Shown here: one piece after another, positions 9,738 to 20,149 of the stretch | Numbering within the stretch: position 1 is the stretch's first letter | Layout: each line of letters starts with the position of its first letter | DNA from: Geobacteraceae bacterium | GTDB lineage: Bacteria; Desulfobacterota; Desulfuromonadia; Geobacterales; Pseudopelobacteraceae | Direction of reading: 5' to 3' | Length of the DNA stretch: 64,000 nt | Assembly (NCBI GenBank): GCA_013336525.1 | Contig: JAAXTM010000009.1 | Coordinates: forward strand, 1-64,000 | Position numbers and translations under genes: made by a program | Notes under the pieces: model-generated | Told to the model about the DNA's origin: nothing | The model's input: the letters and a program-made list of their open reading frames with translations, nothing else | Database searches by the model: none

Positions 9738-10992
9738 AGCGCAGTGCCTCTGCCGGAAGCATTCTTGATGCCTGCCATGCCGGGTAGAGCGTGGCCAGAA
9801 ATGAGATCAACACGGCAGTAACTGAAATAAGCACTACATCGGATGGCACCACCAGTGAGGGGAAATGGTCCAGATAGTAAATGTCCTTGCTGAAAAAATT
9901 CTGTCCGGTGATTTTCTGGATAGTGTTAATAATCGGTTCCAGATTGAGTGCGATAAGCAGGCCTGAAACAACTCCCAAAGCTGTGCCGATGACGCCGATA
10001 ATAAGACCTTCAAGTACAAAAATTTTCATAATGCTGGCAGCGGTTGCACCCATTGATTTAAGAATGGCGATATCCCTTGTTTTGTCCATGACCACCATGA
10101 AGAGTGTTGAAGCGATACCAAAGGCAGCCACCAGCACGATTAGGGTCAAGATAATAAACATAACAATTTTTTCCGTCTTCAGCGCGAACAGAATATTTTT
10201 GTTCATCTGCATCCAGTCCCGTGCGTAAAAGTTTACCCCCATTTCACGGTTGATGATGCGAGCCAACTCATCAGTGTGATATACATCCTCAACCTTCAGC
10301 TGTATGCCGGTAACGGTGTCACCGAGATCGAAGAAACGCTGGGCCTGCTCAAGACTGACGTAGGCGAGAGTTGAATCATACTCAAACATTCCCGTATTGA
10401 AGATTCCTGTCACCTTGAACGGCTTCATTCGCGGCATCATGCCGAGCGGGGTTATATTACCCATCGGCGAGATTACGTTGATCTTGTCACCAATGAACAG
10501 ATTGAGATGTTTTGCCAGCTCTTTTCCTACCATCAGCCCGGGTGTCGTGTCTACTCCAGGCCCCATTTTTGGATCAAGACCATCGATACTTCCCTCGACA
10601 ACAGAACTGCTGAGCCGTGTAACCTGGCGATCGGTGGTGACATCTATGCCGCGCAGGACAACTCCGGATACGTTCTTGCCGGAAGAAAGCATAACCTGGT
10701 TGTAGATAAAAGGCGTTGCAGCCTGAACACCCTTGAACTTTTTCAGCTTTTCAATCACCGATTGGTACTCTTCCATCGGTGCCCCGTTACGGATAACCAC
10801 GATATGGGCATTCGTTCCCAGGATTTTCTCTTTAAGGTCATTTTCAAAACCGGTCATGACCGCCAGAACCACGATCAATGCCATAACGCCCAACGTAACG
10901 CCGGCTGTGGAGATGAACGTGATAATCGAAATAAAGGTTGATTTACGCTTTGCCTTCAGATAGCGCAAGCCGATGAAGAGTTCAAATGGCAT
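9730..10992 (-). CDS. lolC: Lipoprotein-releasing ABC transporter permease LolC/LolE
   Basis: Inner-membrane permease of the lipoprotein release system. The 420-aa MacB/FtsX-type protein starts with [15 protein letters not shown], then a first membrane helix, a large periplasmic domain (about residues 45-270) and three C-terminal helices (near 275-300, 320-350 and 375-400), ending [19 protein letters not shown]. Only one permease gene is present next to lolD, so the complex may use a homodimer, as proposed for bacteria with a single LolC/E-type gene; a second copy elsewhere cannot be excluded. Confidence 0.9.
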   Translation of the reverse strand: MPFELFIGLRYLKAKRKSTFISIITFISTAGVTLGVMALIVVLAVMTGFENDLKEKILGTNAHIVVIRNGAPMEEYQSVIEKLKKFKGVQAATPFIYNQVMLSSGKNVSGVVLRGIDVTTDRQVTRLSSSVVEGSIDGLDPKMGPGVDTTPGLMVGKELAKHLNLFIGDKINVISPMGNITPLGMMPRMKPFKVTGIFNTGMFEYDSTLAYVSLEQAQRFFDLGDTVTGIQLKVEDVYHTDELARIINREMGVNFYARDWMQMNKNILFALKTEKIVMFIILTLIVLVAAFGIASTLFMVVMDKTRDIAILKSMGATAASIMKIFVLEGLIIGVIGTALGVVSGLLIALNLEPIINTIQKITGQNFFSKDIYYLDHFPSLVVPSDVVLISVTAVLISFLATLYPAWQASRMLPAEALRYE

Positions 10993-10995
10993 CAG

Positions 10996-12474
10996 TTATT
11001 TGACTTCCTTGCGAAGCTGCGGGAACAGAATTACATCACGGATCGACGGGGAGTCGGTCAGCAGCATTACCAGGCGATCTATGCCGATACCTTCGCCTGC
11101 TGTAGGTGGCAGGCCATACTCAAGGGCGCGGATATAATCTTCATCCATATAGTGGGCTTCCTCGTCACCTTTGTCCTTCTCGGCCACTTGAAGCAGGAAG
11201 CGCTCTTTCTGGTCGACCGGATCATTTAATTCGGAGAACGCATTTGCTATTTCACGTCCGCCGATGATCAGTTCAAAGCGGTCGACAATTTCAGGGTTAT
11301 GGTCGTTCTTACGCGATAGCGGCGACACTTCAGTCGGGTAGGCGGTGACGAAAGTCGGCTGGATCAGCTTGTGTTCGGCCACCTCCTCAAAAATCTCCAT
11401 TATAAGTTTGCCATAGCCGATTTCGTCGGGCAGTGACAGGCCGATGCTGCGGGCGTAAGAGAGTGCAAGGTCACGGTCATCCAGTTGCTTTGCTTCTATG
11501 TCTCCATATTCCAGAATCGCATCGCGTACCGTCAGACGTTTCCATGGGCGCTGGAAACTGATATCAAGCCCCTGGTTGTTGAAATCAAGGGTGCCAAGGA
11601 CCTCCTGCGCGATGTGGCAGAACAGCTCCTCGGTGAGATCCATCAGGTCTTCATACGTCGCATACGCCTGATAGAACTCCATCATGGTAAATTCCGGGTT
11701 GTGGCGTACCGAAATGCCTTCGTTGCGGAAGTTACGATTAATTTCGAAAACCCGATCAAGGCCACCGACAACCAGGCGTTTCAGATACAGTTCCGGGGCT
11801 ACGCGGAGGTACAGCTCCATGTCGAGGGTGTTGTGATGGGTTATAAACGGGCGTGCAGTGGCTCCACCGGGAATCTGATGCATCATGGGAGTCTCGACTT
11901 CGAGAAAGTCACGACCGGTCATGAAACTGCGGATCAGGTTAACGATGCGTGAGCGTTTGATGAATATTTCACGTGCTTCCGGATTTACGATCAGGTCAAC
12001 GTAACGCTGGCGGTAGCGTGTTTCAACATCGGTCAGCCCGTGGAATTTCTCCGGAAGTGGCAGGAGCGATTTAACCAGCAGTCTGATGGAACGGATATGG
12101 AGGGAAAGTTCACCGGTCTTGGTACGAAACGGAAAACCTTCAGCTCCAATAATATCCCCGATATCGAATGTATCAAAAGCGGCAAACGCTTCTTCGCCGA
12201 TCTCATCTTTTTTGATATAGAGCTGGATGCGCCCCTTGCGGTCCTGGAGCTGGATAAAAGCGGCTTTACCAAAAGATCTGCGCGCCAGAATACGTCCGGC
12301 AACGCTTATGCGGGCATCGGTGGCGTCAAGCTGCTCTACGGATCCGTAGGTGGCAATAATATCAGCTGATGTATGTTGTGGCTTAAAGTCATTTGGGTAG
12401 GGGTTTATGCCCGCTTCCCACAGAGCGTCAACCTTGCGGCGTCTTTGGAGCAGGAGTTCACTTAATTCTTCCAT
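10996..12474 (-). CDS. lysS: Lysyl-tRNA synthetase, class II
   Basis: Charges tRNA-Lys in the cytoplasm. The 492-aa protein has an N-terminal OB-fold anticodon-binding domain (about residues 55-165) and a class II catalytic domain with motif 1 around [22 protein letters not shown], motif 2 around [29 protein letters not shown] (split over positions 11,640-11,740) and motif 3 [15 protein letters not shown]. Length is normal. The stop is three bases before lolC, an arrangement that ties a housekeeping gene into the envelope series. Confidence 0.96.
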   Translation of the reverse strand: MEELSELLLQRRRKVDALWEAGINPYPNDFKPQHTSADIIATYGSVEQLDATDARISVAGRILARRSFGKAAFIQLQDRKGRIQLYIKKDEIGEEAFAAFDTFDIGDIIGAEGFPFRTKTGELSLHIRSIRLLVKSLLPLPEKFHGLTDVETRYRQRYVDLIVNPEAREIFIKRSRIVNLIRSFMTGRDFLEVETPMMHQIPGGATARPFITHHNTLDMELYLRVAPELYLKRLVVGGLDRVFEINRNFRNEGISVRHNPEFTMMEFYQAYATYEDLMDLTEELFCHIAQEVLGTLDFNNQGLDISFQRPWKRLTVRDAILEYGDIEAKQLDDRDLALSYARSIGLSLPDEIGYGKLIMEIFEEVAEHKLIQPTFVTAYPTEVSPLSRKNDHNPEIVDRFELIIGGREIANAFSELNDPVDQKERFLLQVAEKDKGDEEAHYMDEDYIRALEYGLPPTAGEGIGIDRLVMLLTDSPSIRDVILFPQLRKEVK

Positions 12475-12600
12475 GGTGATGGTTCAACCTTTCACAACAA
12501 AGTAGTTCTAATAATCAAGCGGATAAAAATATATTCAACGTACAGGTACGTCAAGAAAAAACGGGGTCTCACGAGAGCGGTCAAAACAGGCAGCCCTCTT

Positions 12601-13833
12601 TTATTCAATTTTGAGAATGCTGTTGCTGTAGGTAATCGTATAGTCGTCGTCGGTATTTGCATAGTATGTGTCCACAACATAGAGGCTGCTGCCATTGATC
12701 GTGATGCCAACTGGAGTAAGAAGACGACCACTGGATAGCGATAAGGTCGTAACTTCTCCTGTTGATATGACTACCTTGCGGATAGTGCCATACCACGAGT
12801 CTGTAACATACAGATTGGTCCCGTCCGTGGTAATCCCATTTGGATAGTAAAAGCGTGCTGTTCCACCTGTACCGTCAGTTGAATCAGACGACCCCGGATT
12901 AGAGCCAGTATCGAGTGGCCCAGGAATCCCTGCCAGTGTGGTAACCTTGCCAGTTAAAATGCCAATTTGGCGTATAGTCCGGTTAAAGATATCAGTCACA
13001 TAGAGATTAATCCCATCGGTGGTGATACGGGTTGGCAGGTTGAAACGTGCGGTCGACGGGTCGTCACTGTCAGTTGAACCTACTACTCCTGAAGCGCCAG
13101 CCATTGTGTAAACCGCATAATTACCATTAGTACGATCACTGGTATCGATCCAGCGAACGGTCGCGTTGTTGTAATCCGTTACATAGACATTGACGCCATC
13201 TGTTGTAATGCCGGTTGGCAGGTTAAAGCGGACTGTGGTTTTGACGGTGGAATCGACCGAGCCGGCCGTGCCGTCAGTGCTGCCAATCGTTATAACTTTA
13301 TGTTTGTTATCGTTATCCGCAGCAATAGTAATTACCCTTATACAGTGGTTGCCGGAGTCCGAGACATAGAGATAGGTGCCGTCTGTTGTAATCCCTCTTG
13401 GAGAATAGAAGCTTATAGCATTGCCATCACTATCTTTGCATTGCAGCGTTGATGTTCTGACCTCGCCAGCTACTGTATAAATCCTGCGGATGATGCTGTT
13501 GCCGTAATCTGCAACATAGAAATCGGTGCCGTCTGTAGTAATGTCGTTCGGTTGGTTAAACTTGGCTGTAACACTGCTGTTGCCACTGTAGTTGGTAAAG
13601 CCGATGCCATCTGTTCCCGTCGTGCCGGTAAAGGTTGAAGTTGAGTATGAAGCTTTGGTGGCAATTGCGCTACCCTTAACGGCTCCTCCCACAAGATTAT
13701 TTGGGGGAGTGGCAACAAGCGTTGCCGGTCGGCCATAGACCTGCGTTACTGCTGTCGTGCTGTCGCTGCCGCCGCAGGCGGCAAGGCAGGCAACAATAAG
13801 AAGAACGAATATGTATTGTACGTATTTCTGCAT
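12601..13833 (-). CDS. NHL-repeat beta-propeller lipoprotein
   Basis: Unknown partner or ligand. The protein (about 410 aa from the ATG at 13833) starts with a lipoprotein signal, lipobox LAAC followed by GGSDST, so it should be anchored to a membrane by a lipid. The rest is at least six NHL-type repeats of 40-70 residues, each with a core like GITTDGTNLYVTDSxxxTIR; they would close into one six-bladed propeller. I chose the second ATG because GGAG stands six bases before it; an ATG at 13845 would add four residues. It is read between rng and lysS, 39 bases after rng. Confidence 0.72.
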   Translation of the reverse strand: MQKYVQYIFVLLIVACLAACGGSDSTTAVTQVYGRPATLVATPPNNLVGGAVKGSAIATKASYSTSTFTGTTGTDGIGFTNYSGNSSVTAKFNQPNDITTDGTDFYVADYGNSIIRRIYTVAGEVRTSTLQCKDSDGNAISFYSPRGITTDGTYLYVSDSGNHCIRVITIAADNDNKHKVITIGSTDGTAGSVDSTVKTTVRFNLPTGITTDGVNVYVTDYNNATVRWIDTSDRTNGNYAVYTMAGASGVVGSTDSDDPSTARFNLPTRITTDGINLYVTDIFNRTIRQIGILTGKVTTLAGIPGPLDTGSNPGSSDSTDGTGGTARFYYPNGITTDGTNLYVTDSWYGTIRKVVISTGEVTTLSLSSGRLLTPVGITINGSSLYVVDTYYANTDDDYTITYSNSILKIE

Positions 13834-13872
13834 TAAAATCTCCATGCTACACCGAAGTTTATGAGTGTGTTT

Positions 13873-16101
13873 TTACTGGATTTGCTCAACCTTTTTCTTG
13901 CGCCGTGGGCGGGCAGCCGGCTTAGGCGGTGCGGCCTCCGGTTCCGAAGCCGTGACAACCGGCTCCTTGGCCTTTTTGGGGGCGGTGCGGCGTGGCTTCT
14001 TTTGTACCGGAGGAGGCTCAGGAACAATAGTTGTTTCAATAGCCGGTTCGGGTGTTACCGGCACATCAATAGCGGCTTCCTGTTTTTTCTTGCGAGGTGG
14101 CCGGGCACGTTTCGGCTTGACATTGACAGTGACTATTTCAGGCTGTGTCAATTCAGGAACAGATGTCTCTGCTGCAACAGGTTCAGAGGCTGAGCCAACA
14201 GATGTCTCCTCAACAGTATGTTCCTGGTCCTTGTGAGCTTTGCTGCGACTGCGGCGACGCTTCCGTTTCTTTGGTTTTGCAGTCTGATCTGCTGCAGAGT
14301 CGCCTGTTTCCGAAAGAATAGCTTCAGCCCCTTCAGGGACCTCTGCAGTCTCAGGACTGTCGCCATGATCGGGCTCTGCTTCGCTCTGATTGGGTGCCGT
14401 TGCGTCTTGAAGAACATCGCCGGCAACTTTCTTCTTCTTTTTGCGCCGTTTCCGCTTCTTTGCTCCATCGGCAGGAGCATCAGCTTCGGTCTTCTGCTCT
14501 TCATCTGTCGTGGCTATCAGGGTCGTGGTGCCGGGAACAACAGGTTTGTGGGCTTCTTCTGCTTCAGCCTCGCTCTTTAGAACATCGTCAAGGTGCGGCT
14601 TCTCGCGTTTAATTGTTTCAAGCTCCAGCTGATTGAGCAGGAATGAGGTTTTACCCTTGACGGTCACTTCAATTTCATAATCATTTTCAATCTGAGTGAG
14701 CTCACGTTTTTTGCGGTTGAGTAAGTAGTACGCCACTTCCAGAGGTAACCCCCCGCGTACTTCAGCAACAGTCCCTTTGGCAGCAGCTGCGTGGACCTTG
14801 CGCAGGAATGAGACCGCCATTGCTTCAACGGATTTTACCTTGCCGCGCCCTTCGCAGTGCGGACATTCGAGGTGTATGGCATCATTCAACGTTTTGGCAA
14901 TCCTCTGGCGAGACATTTCCATAATACCAAATTGCGAGATGCGGCCTACGTTTACACGGGCCTTATCCATTTTGAGGGCATTCTTAAGATTTTTTTCAAC
15001 GTCGCCGTTATGCCTGTTCTCGCGCATGTCGATGAAGTCGATAACAATCAGACCGCCCAAATCGCGCAGCCGCAACTGCCTCGCAACCTCTTCAGCGGCC
15101 TCCATGTTTGTTTTGAAAGCGGTGTCTTCGATACCGCGCTCTCCGCTCGATTTCCCGGAGTTGACATCGATTGAAACCAGTGCTTCGGTCGGCTCAATGA
15201 TCAGCGATCCTCCGGATGGCAGCGGCACACGTTTTTCATAAATCTGGTCGATCTGCTCTTCAAGCTGGAAACGGGAAAAGATAGGCCGTTTTTCCTTATG
15301 CAGCTTAACCCGTTTTTCACAGGCAGGCATGGTGTCACGGAAAAACTCCTTCGCTTCACGGTAGGCATCCTTGCTGTCAACCAGGACCTCGTCGATGTCA
15401 TCAGAAAAGTAGTCTCGGATGGTGCGGATGATCAGACCGCTGTCACGATAAATTTCACCAGCCCCCTTGATTTCAGAAGCACGTCGTTTGATGGATTCAT
15501 ACAGCTCGGTAAGGTTGGTAAAATCCTTCTGCAGTTCTTCAGGTGCACGCCCAACCGCTTCGGTACGGATGATATAGCCCATACCGTCGGGAATATTCAT
15601 CTCCCCCACAATCTCTTTTAACTTTTTACGGGTTCCCTCCTGCTCAACCTTGCGTGAGATGCCGGTTGAATCACTTCCCGGCATTATGACCATATACCGG
15701 CCCGGCAGGGAGAGATAGCTGGTAAGCGCCGAACCTTTGTTGTCGCGCTCGTCCTTCTCGATCTGAACGACAAGTTCCTGCCCTCGTCGCAACACTTCCT
15801 GAATACGCGGGCGTCGCTTGCGCTGCTCTTCCGGGATGTCATCACGCCATTCCCAGTAATCCGGGTGCAGTTCGCCGATCTGGAGAAATCCGGGTTTGGC
15901 GCGGCCGATGTCGACAAAGGCGGCCTGGAGCCCCGGTTCGACACGAAGGACGACGCCCTTGTAGATATTCCCTTTGATCTGCTCTTTGCCGCTGATTTCT
16001 ATGTTCAGCTCCATCAGGCGGCCGTCGTGAACAATGGCTACGCGGGTCTCTTCCGGATGCATGACATTTATCAGCATTTTTTTGCTTATTGGTGTGCTCA
16101 T
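13873..16101 (-). CDS. rng: Ribonuclease E/G family endoribonuclease with long charged tail
   Basis: Cuts single-stranded RNA, taking part in rRNA maturation and mRNA decay. The 742-aa protein has an S1 RNA-binding domain (about residues 38-125), an RNase H-like/5'-sensor region, and the catalytic aspartates in VSIDVNSGKS and VIDFIDMREN. A zinc-link motif CPHCEGRG sits near residue 403, as in RNase E/G. After residue about 505 comes a 240-residue low-complexity tail alternating acidic stretches with lysine/arginine clusters (KKRKRRKKKKK, KPKKRKRRRSRSK, RPRRKKK) and proline-rich pieces. Such tails serve as RNA-binding or degradosome scaffolds in RNase E; that role here is inference. The tail means the gene could equally be named rne. 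Confidence 0.88.
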   Translation of the reverse strand: MSTPISKKMLINVMHPEETRVAIVHDGRLMELNIEISGKEQIKGNIYKGVVLRVEPGLQAAFVDIGRAKPGFLQIGELHPDYWEWRDDIPEEQRKRRPRIQEVLRRGQELVVQIEKDERDNKGSALTSYLSLPGRYMVIMPGSDSTGISRKVEQEGTRKKLKEIVGEMNIPDGMGYIIRTEAVGRAPEELQKDFTNLTELYESIKRRASEIKGAGEIYRDSGLIIRTIRDYFSDDIDEVLVDSKDAYREAKEFFRDTMPACEKRVKLHKEKRPIFSRFQLEEQIDQIYEKRVPLPSGGSLIIEPTEALVSIDVNSGKSSGERGIEDTAFKTNMEAAEEVARQLRLRDLGGLIVIDFIDMRENRHNGDVEKNLKNALKMDKARVNVGRISQFGIMEMSRQRIAKTLNDAIHLECPHCEGRGKVKSVEAMAVSFLRKVHAAAAKGTVAEVRGGLPLEVAYYLLNRKKRELTQIENDYEIEVTVKGKTSFLLNQLELETIKREKPHLDDVLKSEAEAEEAHKPVVPGTTTLIATTDEEQKTEADAPADGAKKRKRRKKKKKVAGDVLQDATAPNQSEAEPDHGDSPETAEVPEGAEAILSETGDSAADQTAKPKKRKRRRSRSKAHKDQEHTVEETSVGSASEPVAAETSVPELTQPEIVTVNVKPKRARPPRKKKQEAAIDVPVTPEPAIETTIVPEPPPVQKKPRRTAPKKAKEPVVTASEPEAAPPKPAARPRRKKKVEQIQ

Positions 16102-16270
16102 TTAATTGATAACCTTTCTTGAGTGACTGTTACTAACGAACTCCAAGCTAAAGCGACAGGTGAATTAGTTCGTATTACCGCCTCAAGTTTTACTGTTTTG
16201 ATCTTATTTTGATCATGAATTGAAGGTTGATATAAAACTGGCGGATTATAACCCTTTTGGCGCTGAAAGC

Positions 16271-16311
16271 AAAGAAAAAGGCGGTACAGGGGAAATCCCC
16301 GTACCGCCTTG
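16271..16311 (-). terminator. Rho-independent terminator of hppA
   Basis: Read on the minus strand, an AAGGCGGTACGGGG arm pairs with a CCCCTGTACCGCCTT arm across a short ATTT loop, with one unpaired base, and a T-rich run (TTTTTCTTT) follows. It lies 24 bases after the hppA stop. Confidence 0.85.
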
Positions 16312-16334
16312 CTGAAACAATAATTTCTTCTGAT

Positions 16335-18404
16335 TTACATCATTTTAGCCAGAAGCGGCACAATCAGAAGCGAAACGATGTTGATGATCTTGATCATCGG
16401 GTTGATAGCAGGACCAGCGGTGTCCTTATAGGGGTCGCCGACGGTATCGCCGGTAACGGCAGCTTTGTGGGCATCGCCACCTTTCCCGCCGTGGTGACCG
16501 TCTTCGATGTATTTCTTGGCATTATCCCACGCACCGCCGCCGGTGGTCATTGAAATAGCAACAAAGATACCGGTGACGATGGTGCCGACGATCACGCCGC
16601 CCAAAGCCTTTGGTCCGAGAGTGAAGCCGACGATAACCGGTGCAAGAATCGGAATAAGACCGGGGATAACCATTTCTTTAAGAGCGGTTTTGGTGACGAT
16701 GTCAACGCAGGCGGCATAATCAGGTTTGCCGGTGCCTTCCATAATGCCCTTAATCTCACGGAACTGACGACGTACTTCGACAACAACAGCGCCGCCGGCT
16801 TTGCCGACAGCTTCCATGCATTGTGCTGCAAAGTAGTAAGGGAGCATGCCGCCGATGAAGAGGCCGACGATGATATAGGGGTCAGAGAGGTCAAATTTGA
16901 TGAGCTCTTTACCGGCGAGTTGCAGTGCATGATTCAGTTCATCAACGTAAGAGGTAAAGAGGATAACAGCAGCAAGGCCTGCGGAGCCGATGGCGTAGCC
17001 CTTGGTGACAGCCTTGGTGGTGTTGCCGACGGCGTCCAGCGGATCTGTAACGGCACGGACAGAGTCGTCCAGTTCAGCCATTTCGGCGATACCACCTGCG
17101 TTATCGGTGATTGGACCATAGGCGTCCATAGCAACAACTATCCCGGTGAGTGACAGCATAGAGACGGCGGCGATAGCGATGCCGTAGACTCCGGCGCATT
17201 GGAAGGCGACGATTATGCCGGCAGCGATGACGATTACCGGAGCGGCGGTTGACTTCATGGATACGCCCAGACCGGCGATGACGTTGGTGCCGTGGCCGGT
17301 TGTGGAGGCCTGTGCAATGTGCTGGACAGGACCGTATTCAGTTGCTGTGTAGTACTCGGTAATCCAGAAGATGGCACCGGTAACAACCAGGCCGACGATG
17401 GCCGAGATGAAAATGTTCATAGCACTGAAGGTTGCGCCGGCGGAGTTTGTGAGTCCCGCTGGGAACATCTGTACCGTGACGAAGTAGAAAGCGATGCAGG
17501 CAAGCACAGCCGAAGCAATCAGCCCTTTGTACAGAGCGGTCATGATTTTGCCGCTGGAGCCGAGTTTAACGAAATAGGTGCCGATGATTGAGGTGATGAT
17601 GGAAATACCACCGAGGATCAGCGGGTAGCTGACGGAACTGGCGTTGCCGGTAAAGGTGATGGCACCCAGCAGCATGGCAGCAATCAGTGTTACAGCATAG
17701 GTTTCGAAAAGGTCAGCGGCCATACCGGCGCAGTCACCGACGTTGTCGCCAACGTTGTCAGCAATAACAGCAGGGTTGCGTGGATCATCCTCAGGAATGC
17801 CGGCCTCAACCTTGCCGACCAGGTCAGCGCCGACGTCAGCGCCCTTGGTGAAGATGCCGCCGCCGAGACGGGCAAAAATGGAGATCAGTGAACCACCAAA
17901 GCCAAGGCCTACCAGCTGAGTGACGACGTCCTTGACAGGAGCTCCCGGCATAAGTTTTAACAGGATCATGTAGTAACCGGCAACGCCAAGAAGGCCAAGG
18001 CCAACTACAAGCATACCGGTAATTGCGCCGCCTTTGAAGGCGACGTTGAGGGCTTTTGTGATTCCGGATTTTGCCGCTTCAGTTGTACGCACGTTAGCGC
18101 GGACAGAAACAAACATGCCGATGAAGCCGGTCAGACCGGAAAAGATCGCACCGACTGCGAAGCCAATGGCGGTCTTGGCGCCAAGAGTTGCAAACAGAGC
18201 GATGAACATAACAACGCCGACAGCGGCGATGATAGTGTACTGGCGTTTCATGTAGGCGCCGGCCCCTTCCTGAATCGCTGCGGCGATCTGCTTCATCCTG
18301 TCATTGCCCTGAGGCAGACCCAAGATCCAGCTTGCCGTGAACAGACCATAGGCAACGGCTGCTGCGGCACAGACCAAGGCAAAAACAACTGCATACTGTT
18401 CCAT
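16335..18404 (-). CDS. hppA: Membrane-bound pyrophosphatase, K+-independent H+-pumping type
   Basis: Couples hydrolysis of pyrophosphate to proton pumping across the inner membrane. The 689-aa protein is highly hydrophobic with about 16 membrane helices and has the substrate-site blocks [32 protein letters not shown] and, near the C-terminus, [20 protein letters not shown]. The potassium-specificity motif reads [12 protein letters not shown]: lysine and threonine stand where K+-dependent enzymes have alanine and glycine/alanine, which marks the K+-independent proton-pumping class. A good promoter (18475-18503) and a terminator bracket it, so it is a single-gene unit, with Shine-Dalgarno AGGAGG ahead of the start. 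Confidence 0.95.
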   Translation of the reverse strand: MEQYAVVFALVCAAAAVAYGLFTASWILGLPQGNDRMKQIAAAIQEGAGAYMKRQYTIIAAVGVVMFIALFATLGAKTAIGFAVGAIFSGLTGFIGMFVSVRANVRTTEAAKSGITKALNVAFKGGAITGMLVVGLGLLGVAGYYMILLKLMPGAPVKDVVTQLVGLGFGGSLISIFARLGGGIFTKGADVGADLVGKVEAGIPEDDPRNPAVIADNVGDNVGDCAGMAADLFETYAVTLIAAMLLGAITFTGNASSVSYPLILGGISIITSIIGTYFVKLGSSGKIMTALYKGLIASAVLACIAFYFVTVQMFPAGLTNSAGATFSAMNIFISAIVGLVVTGAIFWITEYYTATEYGPVQHIAQASTTGHGTNVIAGLGVSMKSTAAPVIVIAAGIIVAFQCAGVYGIAIAAVSMLSLTGIVVAMDAYGPITDNAGGIAEMAELDDSVRAVTDPLDAVGNTTKAVTKGYAIGSAGLAAVILFTSYVDELNHALQLAGKELIKFDLSDPYIIVGLFIGGMLPYYFAAQCMEAVGKAGGAVVVEVRRQFREIKGIMEGTGKPDYAACVDIVTKTALKEMVIPGLIPILAPVIVGFTLGPKALGGVIVGTIVTGIFVAISMTTGGGAWDNAKKYIEDGHHGGKGGDAHKAAVTGDTVGDPYKDTAGPAINPMIKIINIVSLLIVPLLAKMM

Positions 18405-18474
18405 TTTTACTTCCTCCTGTTAATATGAATAGCCAATAGGTGGCATTCTTTCTCTCTGGTCCAAAAACGGTAGA

Positions 18475-18503
18475 TAGTTAATGGAATACCAGGTGTTTGT
18501 CAA
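18475..18503 (-). promoter_or_regulatory. Sigma-70 type promoter of hppA
   Basis: On the minus strand TTGACA (18498-18503) is followed, after exactly 17 bases, by TAACTA(T) (18475-18480). The -35 is perfect and the -10 fair. Transcription would start near 18468, leaving an untranslated leader of about 65 bases before hppA. Confidence 0.6.
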
Positions 18504-18638
18504 GCGTAAATCCTCTGCCATTCGCAACCTTGGCCATGGTTGCGCACTTTTCAAGTTGTATCGGCAGATGCTTGTCAACGGTATTCACACGTGATATATC
18601 TTCATCCATATTTTTATGAATAGAGGAGAACTTGTTAT

Positions 18639-19475
18639 ATGAAATATATGAAAATAATGCTGCTGTTGGCAGTAACTTCTCTTACTGCATGTGCATCACA
18701 AAGCTCGTTCGATAATGCCCGAAATGATATTGACTCGATGAAAACCCGCCTTTTTTCAATTGACAGAGATCTTGCCAGCGTCCGTGAAGAATCAAAGGTG
18801 ACTGTCGGCGCGATTGAAAAAGGTTTTAAGGCTGATGTCTCTGCCGTACGGAAAATGTCGGCCGACATTCAGGCCTCAATTGACAGCACAAAGAGTGAAA
18901 TGATGGCGCTAAACGGCAAGCTGGATGATACTGCTGCTGCCGTTAAAAAGCCTGCTGAGGAGCTGGCTCGATATCGCGAGGACGCCGATAAACGCATTAT
19001 TGCTCTGGAGGAGCGGCTCCTGAAACAGCAGATAATAGTTGATTCTCTGACAAAAAAAATGGCAGAGCTGGCTAAAGTAAAAAAGGATGAACCGGTTTCT
19101 TCTTCTCCAGACTCTCTTTATTTGAAGGGGCTTGACTCGCTTAAGGCGGGTGACGTGGTTACGGCGCGAGATCAGTTTGCCAAGTTTATTGAACAGAATC
19201 CCAAGCATGATCTGGCAGCCAATGCCCATTACTGGATTGGTGAAACTTTCTACAGTGAAAAAAACTTTGAATCGGCGATATTGTCCTATCAGGAAGTTAT
19301 CAAGAGTTATCCCGGCAAGGATAAGGTGGTTGCCGCGATGTTGAAGCAGGCTATGGCTTTTGAAGCAATCAAGGATTCCAAGAGTGCTAAGTTTGTACTA
19401 AAAAAACTGGTTGAGGGGTTTCCGAAAAGTGAGGAGGCCAAGAAGGCCAAAGTTCTGCTGAAGGAAATCAAATAG
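18639..19475 (+). CDS. CpoB/YbgF-like TPR lipoprotein (Tol-Pal associated family)
   Basis: The 278-aa protein has a lipoprotein signal with lipobox LTAC near residue 19, a long coiled coil (about residues 25-145), and three C-terminal TPR units (from about residue 155: DSLYLKGLDSLKAGDVVTARDQF, then HYWIGETFYSEKNFESAILSYQEV in 19230-19300). CpoB coordinates outer-membrane constriction and peptidoglycan synthesis; the coiled coil plus TPR layout fits, but here the gene is not next to tol or pal genes and it is lipidated rather than soluble. It diverges from hppA and ends at its own terminator. Confidence 0.72.
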   Translation: MKYMKIMLLLAVTSLTACASQSSFDNARNDIDSMKTRLFSIDRDLASVREESKVTVGAIEKGFKADVSAVRKMSADIQASIDSTKSEMMALNGKLDDTAAAVKKPAEELARYREDADKRIIALEERLLKQQIIVDSLTKKMAELAKVKKDEPVSSSPDSLYLKGLDSLKAGDVVTARDQFAKFIEQNPKHDLAANAHYWIGETFYSEKNFESAILSYQEVIKSYPGKDKVVAAMLKQAMAFEAIKDSKSAKFVLKKLVEGFPKSEEAKKAKVLLKEIK

Positions 19476-19501
19476 CCGGACAGTGCAGAAGATAATACAT
19501 G

Positions 19502-19538
19502 AAAGGGGCGGCACCAGGTTAGGTGCCGCCCCTTTTTT
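19502..19538 (+). terminator. Rho-independent terminator between converging genes
   Basis: AAAGGGGCGGCACC pairs with GGTGCCGCCCCTTT around a short loop, followed by TTTTTT on the plus strand. It lies 26 bases after the CpoB-like gene and 20 bases beyond the 3' end of hisB on the other strand, so it may serve both. Confidence 0.9.
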
Positions 19539-19557
19539 ACGCGGGAAACGTTTTAAA

Positions 19558-20145
19558 TCACAGCACTCCCTTTGTTGACATGACACCTACCACCCGAACG
19601 TCCAGTTGGGTCGCGGCATCCATTGCCCGGGCAAAGGCCTTGAAACAGGCTTCGATGATATGATGAACATTGTCTCCGTACATGACATTGACATGCAGGT
19701 TAAGGCCGCAGTGGTTTACAAAGGCCTGGAAGAACTCTCTCGCCAGCTCTACATCAAACTCGCCGATTTTAACTTTTGGCAGGTTGACATGATATACCAG
19801 ATATGGTCTTCCTGAGATGTCTACAGCCACACTGGCCAATGTTTCGTCCATTGGCACGGTTGCCTGGCCATAGCGGCGAATCCCTTTCTTATCACCCAGA
19901 GCCTGTTTGAATGCTTCACCTAGTACGATACCGATATCTTCAACCGTATGGTGAAAATCGATATCGATATCGCCACACGCTTCGACATCCAGATCGAAAA
20001 GACCGTGGCGGGCAAAAAGATTGAGCATATGGTCCAAAAACGGCACCGATGTACAGATATTGGCGCACCCGGAGCCATCAACTGTCAGCGCCAGCTTTAT
20101 TCTGGTTTCTTTTGTGATACGTTCAATAGTGGCGGTGCGGCTCAT
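19558..20145 (-). CDS. hisB: Imidazoleglycerol-phosphate dehydratase
   Basis: Dehydrates imidazole glycerol phosphate to imidazole acetol phosphate in histidine synthesis. The 195-aa monofunctional form has the two metal-binding histidine blocks [16 protein letters not shown] and [15 protein letters not shown] (the second near residue 165) and the conserved DGSG and VPFLDHML segments near the N-terminus. No phosphatase domain is fused. It ends the visible his series, four bases after the zinc-ribbon gene; hisH, hisA, hisF and hisI are not in the window. Confidence 0.96.
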   Translation of the reverse strand: MSRTATIERITKETRIKLALTVDGSGCANICTSVPFLDHMLNLFARHGLFDLDVEACGDIDIDFHHTVEDIGIVLGEAFKQALGDKKGIRRYGQATVPMDETLASVAVDISGRPYLVYHVNLPKVKIGEFDVELAREFFQAFVNHCGLNLHVNVMYGDNVHHIIEACFKAFARAMDAATQLDVRVVGVMSTKGVL

Positions 20146-20149
20146 GATA

